Shown here: positions 25,511 to 34,526 of the stretch, one piece after another | Layout of the letters: each line of letters starts with the position of its first letter | Numbering within the stretch: position 1 is the stretch's first letter | Assembly (NCBI GenBank): GCA_946480925.1 | Contig: CAMLLU010000005.1 | Coordinates: 62,001-126,000, forward strand | DNA length: 64,000 nt | Source: an uncultured Rivibacter sp. | GTDB lineage: Bacteria; Pseudomonadota; Gammaproteobacteria; Burkholderiales; Burkholderiaceae | Direction: 5' to 3' | Translations under genes and position numbers: made by a program | Notes under the pieces: generated by a model | Seen by the model: only the letters and a program-made list of their open reading frames with translations | What the model was told of the DNA's origin: nothing | Database searches by the model: none

Positions 25511-26461
25511 TCAGAACGGATTGTTCCGGGTGCGCGTGTCGGCGATCCCGCCCAGACGCGCATGTGCAGCAGGCGACATATAGCGGTCGCCCGCCCAGAA
25601 GAAAGTAGCGCCCTTGTTGCCTGTCGCGTCCGAGACCAGTTCGCTGTCCAGCGCTCGGCAGCCTACTGCGGCCAGGAAGCTCTTGTCTTCAAGGCAGGCA
25701 GCGTCAGTGACGTTGGTATAGCCGAAGAGGGCTGGGTTGACCGCAATCACCTGACTCATTTCCTCGGCCGACACCAAGCCGATCGCCCGGCCGTCATTGA
25801 TCACCGCACTGATCAGCTTGGTGTTGAACTGGGCACTCATCGTCTTGAGCAGCGCTGCGTCGCGTTGCCGCCCATACGGTGTGAGGCTCACATCCGGAAT
25901 CGGCACGAACAGCACACGGCCGCCGGCAACCGCCAGGGCATTGACCTGTTGCGCCAAGGCCGTGCCGGCCGCTTCGGCGCGCGCCACTGCCTCGGCCGCG
26001 GTGATCTGACCAGTTGGCACCAGCTCATAGATTTCGATGAGATCGTTCTGGCCGGCGTATACCGTGAACAGATCCTTCGAGCCGATGGTGTTGTTGGCAA
26101 TGTAGTTCTGCACCACCGTTGCCACGTCCGCCACTTTGGCACCCTTGGCTGCCAGCGTGGTGGCTCGCACTTCACGTCCCGCGGGGCATTGCGAAAAGCC
26201 CATGCCGAAGCTGGCCGCGAGGTATTGCACCCAGATCACGTTGTTCGTGCAATCCACCGCCGTGCCATCGCTGTTCATCGCGTTGATCGTGTACTTGCGG
26301 CCGTCCGTATCGATGAAGCTGGACTCATCGCCGAAGGCCACGATCTTCTGCGGCACGAAAGGGTCCACACGTTCGCCACCACCGCAGGCAGCCAGCACAG
26401 CCACCGTCACCGCGGCCAGCACGCCACGGGCGGAGCGGCACAGGACTTCACGAAACTTCAT
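25511..26461 (-). CDS. SGNH/GDSL-type esterase lipoprotein
   Basis: A 316-residue predicted lipoprotein (lipobox LAACGGG, cysteine about residue 26) with an SGNH-hydrolase pattern. Block I reads VAFGDESSF, block III YAGQNDL, and the C-terminal block V WAGDRYMSPAAHARLG with the Asp-x-x-His arrangement. In block I the usual GDS is GDES, so the candidate nucleophile is displaced by one residue. It is probably an envelope esterase of unknown substrate. It lies upstream of the lipase-OmpW unit but has its own terminator. Confidence 0.8.
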   Translation of the reverse strand: MKFREVLCRSARGVLAAVTVAVLAACGGGERVDPFVPQKIVAFGDESSFIDTDGRKYTINAMNSDGTAVDCTNNVIWVQYLAASFGMGFSQCPAGREVRATTLAAKGAKVADVATVVQNYIANNTIGSKDLFTVYAGQNDLIEIYELVPTGQITAAEAVARAEAAGTALAQQVNALAVAGGRVLFVPIPDVSLTPYGRQRDAALLKTMSAQFNTKLISAVINDGRAIGLVSAEEMSQVIAVNPALFGYTNVTDAACLEDKSFLAAVGCRALDSELVSDATGNKGATFFWAGDRYMSPAAHARLGGIADTRTRNNPF

Positions 26462-26507
26462 TCAGGCTCCAGATGAAAGAGGGACGGGCGCCCGGCGTGC
26501 CGCCTTT

Positions 26508-27506
26508 TCAGGCAGCGGCCGCACGCGAGAGCCGGTCGCGCACACCGTCCCAGTCGGCAGTGGCCGGCGGCTCCTCGACCCAAATGAGCTGCACGCCCGA
26601 CGCATCGAGCTCGCGCAGCACCGCGAACAGTTCGTGGGCGGCCGCGGCCGCCTGTTCGGGCATGGCTCGGTACACGATGCCTCGGCCCGGCCGAACGGCC
26701 CTGGAATATACCGCCACGGTCGGCGGCGATTGTTTCGCCAAGGTATCTCCGGCCACTTCGAGCGCGCTGCGCAGTTGTGCGGCGCTCATCAGCCTCACCT
26801 TGGCGCGCGGCGCGTAGTGCGCGGCGAGCGTGCCCGAGGCGCGTGGGGCCTCGTCATCCCTCTCGCGCAAGGGCTCGCCAGCCGCAGCCTCGATTTCCGA
26901 AGCGGTAAGCCGCCCGGGGCGCAGCAACACCGGATGGCCGCGCGAGCAATCGACGATGCTCGACTCGATGCCCACTTCGCAGGCGCCACCGTCGAGCACC
27001 AGCACGTCGTCATGTTCGAATTCGCCAGCCACGTGCACGGCCAGCGTCGGGCTGACGCGGCCGAAACGGTTGGCGCTGGGAGCTGCCACGCCGTTGACAC
27101 CATGTTGCGCGGCGGCCTTCAGCAGCGACTGCGCCACCGGGTGGCTGGGGCAGCGCAGGCCGATGGTGCCTTGACCGCCAGCCGCCGCCGTTGCCACGCC
27201 GGCGCGACGCGGCACGATCACGGTCAGCGGCCCGGGCCAGAATGCATCCATCAGGCGCCGGGCCACCGGCGGCACCTCGGCGGCAAACACCCCAGCAGCG
27301 TCAGCGCCAACCACGTGCACGATCAGCGGGTGGTCGCTAGGCCGGCCCTTGGCAGCAAAGATCCCGGCTACGGCTGCATCTTCATCAGCCCGTGCGCCGA
27401 GCCCGTAGACCGTTTCGGTAGGGAAAGCCACCAGTTGGCCGGCGGCCAACCGTGCGGCGGCCTCCTCGAGCGCCGCCGCGTCCGCACCGTCCAGCAACCG
27501 CGCCAT
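26508..27506 (-). CDS. tsaC: L-threonylcarbamoyladenylate synthase (TsaC/Sua5)
   Basis: A 332-residue enzyme that makes threonylcarbamoyl-AMP from threonine, bicarbonate and ATP for t6A tRNA modification. The YrdC domain spans about residues 5-200 with AFPTETVYGLGA, KGRPSDHPLIVHV, FWPGPLTVI, RCPSHP and PSANRFGRVSPT. About residues 215-332 form a Sua5-type C-terminal domain (ASGTLAAHYAPRA, VYSRA), so this is the long Sua5-like form. The ATG at 27506 is 5 bases after the purK stop, matching the usual purE-purK-tsaC order. Confidence 0.93.
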   Translation of the reverse strand: MARLLDGADAAALEEAAARLAAGQLVAFPTETVYGLGARADEDAAVAGIFAAKGRPSDHPLIVHVVGADAAGVFAAEVPPVARRLMDAFWPGPLTVIVPRRAGVATAAAGGQGTIGLRCPSHPVAQSLLKAAAQHGVNGVAAPSANRFGRVSPTLAVHVAGEFEHDDVLVLDGGACEVGIESSIVDCSRGHPVLLRPGRLTASEIEAAAGEPLRERDDEAPRASGTLAAHYAPRAKVRLMSAAQLRSALEVAGDTLAKQSPPTVAVYSRAVRPGRGIVYRAMPEQAAAAAHELFAVLRELDASGVQLIWVEEPPATADWDGVRDRLSRAAAA

Positions 27507-27511
27507 CGTCT

Positions 27512-28690
27512 TCAGAAGGCGGCCAGGCCAAGCAGCCCGGCCGCCTGCAGCGCCACGGCGCGCACAGCGGCCGGCGTGGCAGCTGTGAACGTGAGGTGGC
27601 CCATCTTTCGACCGGGCCGCGCCGACGTCTTGCCGTACAGGTGCAGGTGAGCTCCCGGCAGCGCCAGCACCTGATCCCATGGCGGCGAACGCTCCTGGCC
27701 GGCCGCGTCGAACCACAGGTCGCCCAGCAGGTTGAGCATCACCGCCGGCGAGTGCTGGCGCGGCGCCACCAGCGGCAGGCCGGTCATCGCCCGCACCTGT
27801 AGCTCGAATTGCGACACGTCGCAGGCATCGATCGTGTAGTGGCCGGAGTTGTGCGGGCGCGGCGCCATTTCATTGGCGACCAGCGTGCCGTCGCTCAGCA
27901 CGAAAAATTCGACACACAGCACGCCGACGTAGTCCATCGACGCCGCGATCGCCTCGGCGGCCGCGCAGGCTTCGTCCTGCAGCGCCGGCGTCACGTCGTG
28001 CGCAGGCACGGTGGTCACGGCCAGGATGCCGTCGCGGTGCAGGTTCTGCTGCAGCGGGAAGTGCACCACCGCGCCAGCTGCGTTGCGCGCAACGATCACG
28101 CTCACTTCGAAGGCCAGCGGCAGCATCTGCTCCAGCACGCAGGGCTGGCGCCCGAGCGCCTCCCACGCGGCCGCGAGTTCGGCGTGCGTCTTCACACGCT
28201 GCTGGCCCTTGCCGTCGTATCCGAGGCGGCGCGTCTTCAGGATGCCGGGCAGCAAGGCCTCGTTCACCAGCGCCAAGTCGTCGACGGTTTCGATGACCAC
28301 GTGCGGCGCGCAAGGCACACCGCAGCGCTGGAAATGCGCCTTTTCATCGGCGCGGTCCTGGCAGATGGCCACGGCCGACGCTCCCGGCGCCACCGGCCGG
28401 TGCACCGACAGGGCCTGCAGCGCACGTGCCGGCACATTCTCGAATTCGGTGGTGATGGCCGCGCTCACCCGCGCCAGCTCGGCAAGACCGCGGTCGTCCA
28501 GGTAGTCGGCATGGATGTGCTGGTGCGCGACCAAGCCCGCGGGGCTGGTCGCGTCCGGGTCGAGCACCGCGGTGACGTAACCCAGGCTCTGCGCGGCATG
28601 CACGAACATGCGGCCGAGCTGGCCGCCGCCCAGCACACCGAGCGTGGCACCGGGCAGGATGACGGGGTGGGCAGGCGCAGCGGTGTTCAC
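27512..28690 (-). CDS. purK: N5-carboxyaminoimidazole ribonucleotide synthetase PurK
   Basis: A 392-residue ATP-grasp enzyme of purine synthesis that carboxylates AIR to N5-CAIR using ATP and bicarbonate. Visible features are [14 protein letters not shown] at the N-terminus, [19 protein letters not shown] for nucleotide binding, and [31 protein letters not shown] for metal binding and catalysis. The ATG overlaps the purE stop as ATGA. It hands its unstable product to PurE. Confidence 0.95.
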   Translation of the reverse strand: MNTAAPAHPVILPGATLGVLGGGQLGRMFVHAAQSLGYVTAVLDPDATSPAGLVAHQHIHADYLDDRGLAELARVSAAITTEFENVPARALQALSVHRPVAPGASAVAICQDRADEKAHFQRCGVPCAPHVVIETVDDLALVNEALLPGILKTRRLGYDGKGQQRVKTHAELAAAWEALGRQPCVLEQMLPLAFEVSVIVARNAAGAVVHFPLQQNLHRDGILAVTTVPAHDVTPALQDEACAAAEAIAASMDYVGVLCVEFFVLSDGTLVANEMAPRPHNSGHYTIDACDVSQFELQVRAMTGLPLVAPRQHSPAVMLNLLGDLWFDAAGQERSPPWDQVLALPGAHLHLYGKTSARPGRKMGHLTFTAATPAAVRAVALQAAGLLGLAAF

Positions 28691-29184
28691 AACGGGTCCA
28701 GCTTCATGCCTCGTGCCGTTTCAGTCTGGCGGGCACGGAACGCCTCGAGCTCGGCACGCAAGGCTGCATCTTCGTTGGCAAGCATCGCCACTGCAAACAA
28801 CGCGGCATTGGCGGCGCCGGCCACGCCGATGGCAAAAGTAGCCACCGGCACGCCCTTGGGCATCTGCACGATGGAATGCAGCGAATCCACGCCTTGCAGG
28901 TGCTTGCTCGCCACCGGCACACCGAGCACCGGCACCACCGTCTTGGCGGCCAGCATGCCCGGCAGATGGGCGGCACCGCCAGCACCGGCGATGATGGCCT
29001 TCAGCCCCCGGCCGGCGGCCGCTTCCGCGTAGCGGAACATGTCGTCAGGCATGCGGTGTGCTGAAACCACCTGCGCCTCGAAGGGCACGCCGAAGTCGGC
29101 GAGAATCTGGGCGGCGTTTTTCATGGTGTCCCAGTCGCTGTTGGAACCCATGACGATGCCCACCACGGGCGTAGCGCTGTTCAC
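28687..29184 (-). CDS. purE: N5-carboxyaminoimidazole ribonucleotide mutase PurE
   Basis: A 165-residue class I PurE, converting N5-CAIR to CAIR. The opening [14 protein letters not shown], the [10 protein letters not shown] loop with the catalytic histidine, the [11 protein letters not shown] segment and the late [12 protein letters not shown] are all present. Translationally coupled to purK (ATGA). purC is separated from it by the plus-strand thioredoxin gene, whose start is 107 bases from the purE start. Confidence 0.96.
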   Translation of the reverse strand: MNSATPVVGIVMGSNSDWDTMKNAAQILADFGVPFEAQVVSAHRMPDDMFRYAEAAAGRGLKAIIAGAGGAAHLPGMLAAKTVVPVLGVPVASKHLQGVDSLHSIVQMPKGVPVATFAIGVAGAANAALFAVAMLANEDAALRAELEAFRARQTETARGMKLDPL

Positions 29185-29291
29185 AGCTCGCTGCTCCTGT
29201 GCGAAAACCGGGGATTTTAGGCGGCGCTGGAATTCGCAGTCCGCGTCTCCACCTTCGGTTCTCCGACGACTCAGTCACCAGCAACTGGCCC

Positions 29292-30245
29292 ATGATCGAC
29301 ATCACCCTCCAGAATTTCGAAGCCGATCTCATCAATGCCTCGATGCAGCGGCCGGTGCTGCTCGACATCTGGGCGCCGTGGTGCGGGCCGTGCAAGGCGC
29401 TCGGCCCCATTCTCGAAAAGCTGGAGACCGAATACGACGGCCGGTTCGCGCTGGCCAAGCTCAACTCCGACGAGCAACCTGAAATCGCCGGCCAGCTGAG
29501 CCAGGCCTTCGGTGTGCGCTCGATCCCTTTCTGCGTGCTGTTCGCGGGCGGCCAGCCGGTCGATGGGTTCGTGGGCGCCCTGCCCGAAAGCCAGGTCCGC
29601 CAGTTCCTCGACAAGCACGTGCCCTCGCTCGACGAGATGCAGGCAGAAGCGGGCATCGAGGAAGCTGAGGAGGCACTTGCTCAGGGAGACGAGGCCTCGG
29701 CGCTCGACCGTCTGCAGCAAGCCGTGGCGATCGACCCGTCGAACGACGCGGCACGCTTCGACTACGTGAAGCTGCTGTTGGAAAACGGCCGCATCGAAGA
29801 CGCGCGCATGGCTTACGAGCCGGTGGCCAGCAAGGCCATCGTCGATGGGCGAATCGCCGCGCTCGGGCTGTACATCGACGCTTGCGACAAGGCGAGCCAG
29901 GCACGCAACGCCGATACGCTGGCGGCCGCCATCGCGGCCAACAAGCGTGACTTCGAAGCGCGTTACGAGCTCGCCCAAGCTCACTTCGCCGACGGCAACT
30001 ACACGCAGGCCATGGACGAACTGCTGGAGATCCTGATGCGCGACAAGGCCTGGAACGATGGCTTGGCACGCAAGACCTACGTGGCCGTGCTGGAACTGAT
30101 GAGCAAGCCGGCGCCCAAGGCCGCGGCCAACGCCGGCGAGGCCAAGAAGGGCGCGCTGGAAGTCACCGGGAAGGCGGCCGTCGTCTCGAACAACGACCCC
30201 GTGGTCGACCAGTACCGGCGCAAGCTCAGCATGGTGCTTTTCTAG
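29292..30245 (+). CDS. Thioredoxin-TPR protein (CnoX/YbbN type)
   Basis: A 317-residue cytoplasmic protein: a thioredoxin domain (residues 1-110) with an intact WAPWCGPCK (C31, C34) and a C-terminal region of TPR-like helices (about 125-290). This is the architecture of CnoX/YbbN, a redox-active holdase that passes clients to chaperones; E. coli CnoX has an SxxC motif, whereas here both cysteines are kept, as in other lineages. The ATG at 29292 starts the thioredoxin fold; the frame is open upstream. It faces the purine genes. Confidence 0.9.
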   Translation: MIDITLQNFEADLINASMQRPVLLDIWAPWCGPCKALGPILEKLETEYDGRFALAKLNSDEQPEIAGQLSQAFGVRSIPFCVLFAGGQPVDGFVGALPESQVRQFLDKHVPSLDEMQAEAGIEEAEEALAQGDEASALDRLQQAVAIDPSNDAARFDYVKLLLENGRIEDARMAYEPVASKAIVDGRIAALGLYIDACDKASQARNADTLAAAIAANKRDFEARYELAQAHFADGNYTQAMDELLEILMRDKAWNDGLARKTYVAVLELMSKPAPKAAANAGEAKKGALEVTGKAAVVSNNDPVVDQYRRKLSMVLF

Positions 30246-30305
30246 CCCGCCCCTTGACGCCTTGCAGCGCCCCGCCCCGAGCGACGCTGCCCAGGCATTT
30301 GAGTG

Positions 30306-31202
30306 TTACGCAGCCAGGCGTGTGAGCGCTTCGCGATATTTCGCTGCGGTCTTTTCCACCACGTCGGCCGGCAGGGCAGGCGCTGGCGCCCTCTTGCCCC
30401 AGGGCTGGCCGTCAATGCGCACAGCCTCCAGCCAATCGCGCACGAACTGCTTGTCGTAGCTGGGCGGGTTGATGCCCTCTCGGTAGCCTTCGACCGGCCA
30501 GTAGCGCGACGAGTCGGGCGTGAGCACCTCGTCCATCAGCACCAGCTGGTTTTTTTCGTCGAGGCCGAACTCGAACTTGGTGTCGGCAATGATGATGCCC
30601 TTGGTGAGCGCAAACTCGGCCGCAGTCGCATAGAGCTTGATGGCCACGGAGCGAACCTGTTCAGCCAGCTCGCGACCGACGATGCCCGCCATGCGCTCGA
30701 AGTCGATGTTCTCGTCGTGTTCGCCCATCTCCGCCTTGGTGGCCGGCGTGAAGATGGGCTCGGGCAGCTTGCTCGCGTTCTTCAGGCCGGCCGGCAGCTT
30801 CACGCCGCACACCGACTGGCTTTCCTGGTACTCCTTCCAGCCGCTGCCGGCCAGGTAGCCGCGCACCACCGCTTCCACCGGAATGGGCTTGAGCCGCTTC
30901 ACCAGCATCGAACGACCGGTGACTTGCGCACGTTCGGCCTCGGTGACCACCGACTCGGGTGCCTCGCCGGTCAGGTGGTTGGGCACGATGCCTTTGAGCT
31001 TTTCGAACCAGAACAGCGCCATCTGCGTGAGCAACTCGCCCTTGCCGGGAATGGGCTCGCCCATGATCACGTCGAAGGCCGACAGGCGGTCGCTTGCGAT
31101 CATCAGGATGCGGTCGGCCCCCACTGCGTAGTTGTCGCGCACCTTGCCGCGCGCCAGCAAAGGCAGGGAAGTGATGGAGCTGTTGAGCAAGGCGGCGGTC
31201 AC
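30306..31202 (-). CDS. purC: Phosphoribosylaminoimidazole-succinocarboxamide synthase (SAICAR synthetase)
   Basis: A 298-residue enzyme joining CAIR and aspartate with ATP to give SAICAR. Motifs are [62 protein letters not shown] and [10 protein letters not shown], ending in the [11 protein letters not shown] region. The best start is GTG at 31202, with GGAGA six bases upstream; an in-frame ATG at 31241 lies in the fba terminator. It is downstream of fba and separated from it by that terminator. Confidence 0.95.
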   Translation of the reverse strand: MTAALLNSSITSLPLLARGKVRDNYAVGADRILMIASDRLSAFDVIMGEPIPGKGELLTQMALFWFEKLKGIVPNHLTGEAPESVVTEAERAQVTGRSMLVKRLKPIPVEAVVRGYLAGSGWKEYQESQSVCGVKLPAGLKNASKLPEPIFTPATKAEMGEHDENIDFERMAGIVGRELAEQVRSVAIKLYATAAEFALTKGIIIADTKFEFGLDEKNQLVLMDEVLTPDSSRYWPVEGYREGINPPSYDKQFVRDWLEAVRIDGQPWGKRAPAPALPADVVEKTAAKYREALTRLAA

Positions 31203-31231
31203 GGCGGTCTCCGATCGGACAAGGAAGCGAC

Positions 31232-31265
31232 GACAAAACAAAAGGCCCGCTGCGGAAGCGGGCCT
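31232..31265 (-). terminator. Rho-independent terminator after fba
   Basis: Stem AGGCCCGC / GCGGGCCT with a 7-base loop. On the minus strand it is followed by TTTGTTTTGTC. It lies 30 bases beyond the fba stop and just upstream of purC. Confidence 0.85.
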
Positions 31266-31294
31266 GCGATGCCGGTGCGGCGCGAGCGGTTCGG

Positions 31295-32359
31295 TCAGTG
31301 CACCACTTGCGCCAGCGCACCGCTGGCGTAGCGCTGCGCGATGCCGCCCAGCGCGAGGGACTTGATTTTACCGGCCTGCCCTTCGCAGCCGAACTGCACG
31401 TAGCGCTGCTTGCAGATCAGCTTGGCCGCCTCGCGTGCCGGCTTGAGCCATTCACGCGCGTCGAACTTCGACGGGTTCTCGAACAGGAACTTGCGCACCG
31501 CGGCCGTCATCGCGAGGCGGATGTCGGTGTCGATGTTGATCTTGCGCACGCCGTACTTGATGGCTTCCTGGATCTCCTCGACCGGCACACCGTACGTTTC
31601 CTTCATGTCGCCGCCGTACTTGCGAATCTCGGCCAGCAGGTCCTGCGGCACGCTGGAGCTGCCGTGCATCACCAGGTGGGTGTTGGGAATGCGCGCGTGG
31701 ATCTCCTTGATGCGTTCAATGGCCAGGATGTCCCCCGTGGGCTTGCGCGTGAACTTGTAGGCACCGTGGCTCGTGCCGATGGCGATGGCCAGCGCGTCGA
31801 GCTGCGTCTTCTTCACGAAGTCGGCGGCCTGCTCAGGGTCAGTGAGCAACTGGTCACGCGTCATCGTGGCTTCGGTGCCATGGCCGTCTTCCTTGTCGCC
31901 GCGCATGGTTTCCAGCGAGCCCAGGCAGCCGAGTTCGCCTTCCACCGTGATGCCCAGTTCGTGGGCCATCGTGACGACCTTCCTCGTCACGTCGACGTTG
32001 TAGTCGTAGCTGGCAATGGTCTTGCCGTCGGCTTCGAGCGAGCCGTCCATCATCACCGAGCTGAAGCCCAGGTTGATGGCGCTGCGGCACACGTCGGGGC
32101 TTTGGCCGTGGTCCTGGTGCATCACCAGCGGGATGTGCGGGTAGCTTTCGATGGCCGCTTCGATGAGGTGCTTGATGAAGGGCTCGCCGGCGTATTTGCG
32201 GGCGCCCGCGCTGGCCTGAAGAATGACCGGGGCGTTCACTTCATCTGCCGCGGACATCACGGCCTGGACCTGCTCGAGGTTGTTGACGTTGAAGGCCGGA
32301 ATTCCGTAGCCGTTTTCGGCGGCATGGTCCAGCAGCTGACGCATGGAAACGAGTGGCAT
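31295..32359 (-). CDS. fba: Fructose-bisphosphate aldolase, class II
   Basis: A 354-residue zinc-dependent aldolase of glycolysis, gluconeogenesis and, in autotrophs, the Calvin cycle. Visible features: [24 protein letters not shown] at the start region, the zinc region [31 protein letters not shown] and [10 protein letters not shown]. The length and the [10 protein letters not shown] loop are typical of the CbbA/Fba type of proteobacteria. The ATG at 32359 is the family start. Its leader contains a 12-bp palindrome and a CGTAC/GTACG dyad. Confidence 0.96.
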   Translation of the reverse strand: MPLVSMRQLLDHAAENGYGIPAFNVNNLEQVQAVMSAADEVNAPVILQASAGARKYAGEPFIKHLIEAAIESYPHIPLVMHQDHGQSPDVCRSAINLGFSSVMMDGSLEADGKTIASYDYNVDVTRKVVTMAHELGITVEGELGCLGSLETMRGDKEDGHGTEATMTRDQLLTDPEQAADFVKKTQLDALAIAIGTSHGAYKFTRKPTGDILAIERIKEIHARIPNTHLVMHGSSSVPQDLLAEIRKYGGDMKETYGVPVEEIQEAIKYGVRKINIDTDIRLAMTAAVRKFLFENPSKFDAREWLKPAREAAKLICKQRYVQFGCEGQAGKIKSLALGGIAQRYASGALAQVVH

Positions 32360-32376
32360 GGTGGGTCCCCAAGTTG

Positions 32377-32388
32377 ACGAGATCTCGT
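32377..32388. promoter_or_regulatory. 12-bp palindrome in the fba leader
   Basis: Perfect palindrome ACGAGATCTCGT, 18 bases upstream of the fba ATG, with a CGTAC-TTT-GTACG dyad at 32402-32414 and a TACAAT -10-like box further upstream on the minus strand (about 32446-32441). These may be operator and promoter elements for fba; the regulator is unknown. Confidence 0.35.
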
Positions 32389-32605
32389 GCAGCCGGCGGT
32401 GCGTACTTTGTACGATGAAACCGCTCTGTAACTCGAAGAATTGTAGCCAGCGCATACGCTGCAACAGCCGTACGCAGCCCCCGGATCAGGGGCTGATACA
32501 TCTCTCACAAGCTCGATCAACGGCACGGAAACAACGCTTTTCCGGCTCAAGTGTGAAGCCTGGGCGCCTCACACTGGCAGTCCGATCCCGAAGAGCGCCG
32601 CCGCC

Positions 32606-33625
32606 ATGCCCCGACTGGACCACAAAACCCTCGCCGCCTGGATCACCGCCGGCGCGACCGACCATCCGCGCGACCTGAGCCGCGCCACGGCCGAGCGCTT
32701 CGGCGTGTCGCGGGCCACCGCCCGCAAGGCCCTGGCCCGACTCGTGGAACAGGGCTGGCTGCAACGCGACGGCAGCCGATCACGCCCGCTGTACAGCCCG
32801 GGCGTGCTGCGTGAAGTGACCCTCAGCTATGCGCTGGCCGGCCTCGAAGAACATCTGCCTTGGTCACGCGACTTCGCCAGCCGCTTCGCGCTGACGCCCA
32901 ACGTCGCCGCCATCGCACGGCACTCGTTCGGCGAACTGCTCAACAACGCCGTCGATCACAGCAACGGCAGCACGGTCACGGTGTCGATGCGGCAGAACCG
33001 CACCCACCTGCACCTGCTCGTGTGCGACGACGGCTGCGGCGTGTTCGACCGTATCCGCGACGCCTACGCCATCGAGGATCCTCAGCAAGCCCTGCTGGAG
33101 CTGGCCAAGGGCAAGCTCACCACGCAGCCCTTGCGTCATAGCGGCCGCGGCCTGTACTTCACGTCGCGCCTGTTCGACGTGTTCGACCTGCACGCCAACA
33201 CCGTGGTCTATCAGCACACGCACTGGAGCCGCCAGGACTGGCTGCGCAAGCACCCACTGCAGCGGCCGGGCACGTCGATCTTCGCGTCGATCGCACTCGA
33301 TTCACCCCGCACCGTGGACGAGGTGTACCGCGCACACAGCGCCAGCGACACGGCCCTCGGTTTCGACCGCACCGTGGTGCCGCTGCGCCTCGCGTTGGAA
33401 GCACAGGGCACGCCGCTGGAGTCCCGCTCGCAGGCGCGCAGGGTACTGACTCGCCTGCACGAGTTCTGCATCGCCGAGCTCGATTTCGCCGGCGTGAGCC
33501 ACATCGGCCAGGGCTTTGCCGATGAAGTGTTTCGCGTGTTCGCCGCCGAACACAAACACCTGCGGCTGATTGCCTTGAACATGAGCGTCGAGGTCGCCGC
33601 CACGGTGCGCGGCGTGGCCGCCTGA
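32606..33625 (+). CDS. HTH - histidine-kinase-like ATPase - STAS-like (DUF4325) fusion protein
   Basis: A 339-residue cytoplasmic protein with three parts. Residues 20-65 are a winged helix of GntR/DeoR look (ERFGVSRATARKALARLVEQGWL). About 95-200 is a GHKL ATPase domain with the N box FGELLNNAVDHSNG (108-121), DDGCGVF (141-147) and HSGRGLYF (178-185). About 270-335 resembles the STAS-like DUF4325 domain (DFAGVSHIGQGFADEVFRVF). There is no phosphoacceptor histidine region. It may be a one-component regulator or an anti-sigma-like switch; the target is unknown. It diverges from fba. Confidence 0.8.
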   Translation: MPRLDHKTLAAWITAGATDHPRDLSRATAERFGVSRATARKALARLVEQGWLQRDGSRSRPLYSPGVLREVTLSYALAGLEEHLPWSRDFASRFALTPNVAAIARHSFGELLNNAVDHSNGSTVTVSMRQNRTHLHLLVCDDGCGVFDRIRDAYAIEDPQQALLELAKGKLTTQPLRHSGRGLYFTSRLFDVFDLHANTVVYQHTHWSRQDWLRKHPLQRPGTSIFASIALDSPRTVDEVYRAHSASDTALGFDRTVVPLRLALEAQGTPLESRSQARRVLTRLHEFCIAELDFAGVSHIGQGFADEVFRVFAAEHKHLRLIALNMSVEVAATVRGVAA

Positions 33626-33719
33626 CAGGCTGATACCGTTCTCACTGCGTTGCAGCCCTCGTGGGCCCGGCACTTGCCCGCCCCAGCCGGTGTGCTTTTT
33701 TCCAACGGAGTGAGTTCCC

Positions 33720-34496
33720 ATGTTCCAAACACGCCTCGTGCGCCACGGCAGCTGGCCGCTGGCGCTCGTGCTGGCGGCCCTGCCTGCGGCCGCTTGGTCG
33801 CAGGCCACCATCAAGAACGATGGCCAGTGGCGCTATGTCTTCGGTGCCGGTGCCAGCCGCGCGTCAGGCAACAGCAATGTCTCCAGCCTCAACATCAACG
33901 GCGAAACGGTGCGTGCCACCGAAATCGACAAGCTGGTGTTCGCCGGTCGTGGCGTGTATGCCCGCACGGAAGGCGTGACGACGACCGAGAACACCCAGCT
34001 GGGCATGCAATACAACCGCGACCTCTCAGCCGAGTGGTTCGCCTTCGGACGCGCCGACGCGCTACGCGACCGGCCGGCCAACATCGCGTCGCGCTTTTCG
34101 GCGTATGGCGGGCCGGGCTGGCACTTGATCCGCGGCGAGCGGCTGAACTGGGACGTCACCGCGGGCCTCGGCTACACGCAAGACCGCTACATCAATCCGA
34201 CCGAGGTCGCTGGCGCGATGCGCAGCGAATACGGCCACCCCGAACTGGTGCTGGCCGAAGAGTCGAACCACAAATGGTGGGACAGCACCACGTTCCGGCA
34301 GAAGCTGCAGTTCTTTCCGAACCTGCAGAAAAGCGGTGAATTCCGCACGGCCTTCGACGCCAACATCGCGGTGGCGATGAATGCGGCACTGAGCCTGACG
34401 GCTGGCGTGAGCTACCGCTATGACAGCGACCCGGGCACAGGCCTGGGCCCACGCGACCTGCTGTTCGTGACCGGGGTGTCGGTCAAGCTCGACTGA
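33720..34496 (+). CDS. DUF481 family outer-membrane protein
   Basis: A 258-residue protein with a signal peptide (to about AAWSQA, residue 28) and a DUF481-type beta-barrel: alternating aromatic and polar residues, GAGASRASGNSN at the start of the barrel, YGGPGWHLIRGERLNW, and a C-terminal strand ending VSVKLD. DUF481 proteins are predicted salt-induced outer-membrane proteins without a defined substrate. It has its own GGAG ribosome site and lies 94 bases after the HTH-ATPase gene. It is convergent with pyk. Confidence 0.85.
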   Translation: MFQTRLVRHGSWPLALVLAALPAAAWSQATIKNDGQWRYVFGAGASRASGNSNVSSLNINGETVRATEIDKLVFAGRGVYARTEGVTTTENTQLGMQYNRDLSAEWFAFGRADALRDRPANIASRFSAYGGPGWHLIRGERLNWDVTAGLGYTQDRYINPTEVAGAMRSEYGHPELVLAEESNHKWWDSTTFRQKLQFFPNLQKSGEFRTAFDANIAVAMNAALSLTAGVSYRYDSDPGTGLGPRDLLFVTGVSVKLD

Positions 34497-34526
34497 GCAG
34501 CACGGCGCGGCGGCCGCGCGGCGCCT

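Noticed and set aside
34500..34526. GC-rich hairpin between DUF481 and pyk as a terminator
   Set aside because: CGCGG/CCGCG symmetry is present, but no T-tract follows on either strand.
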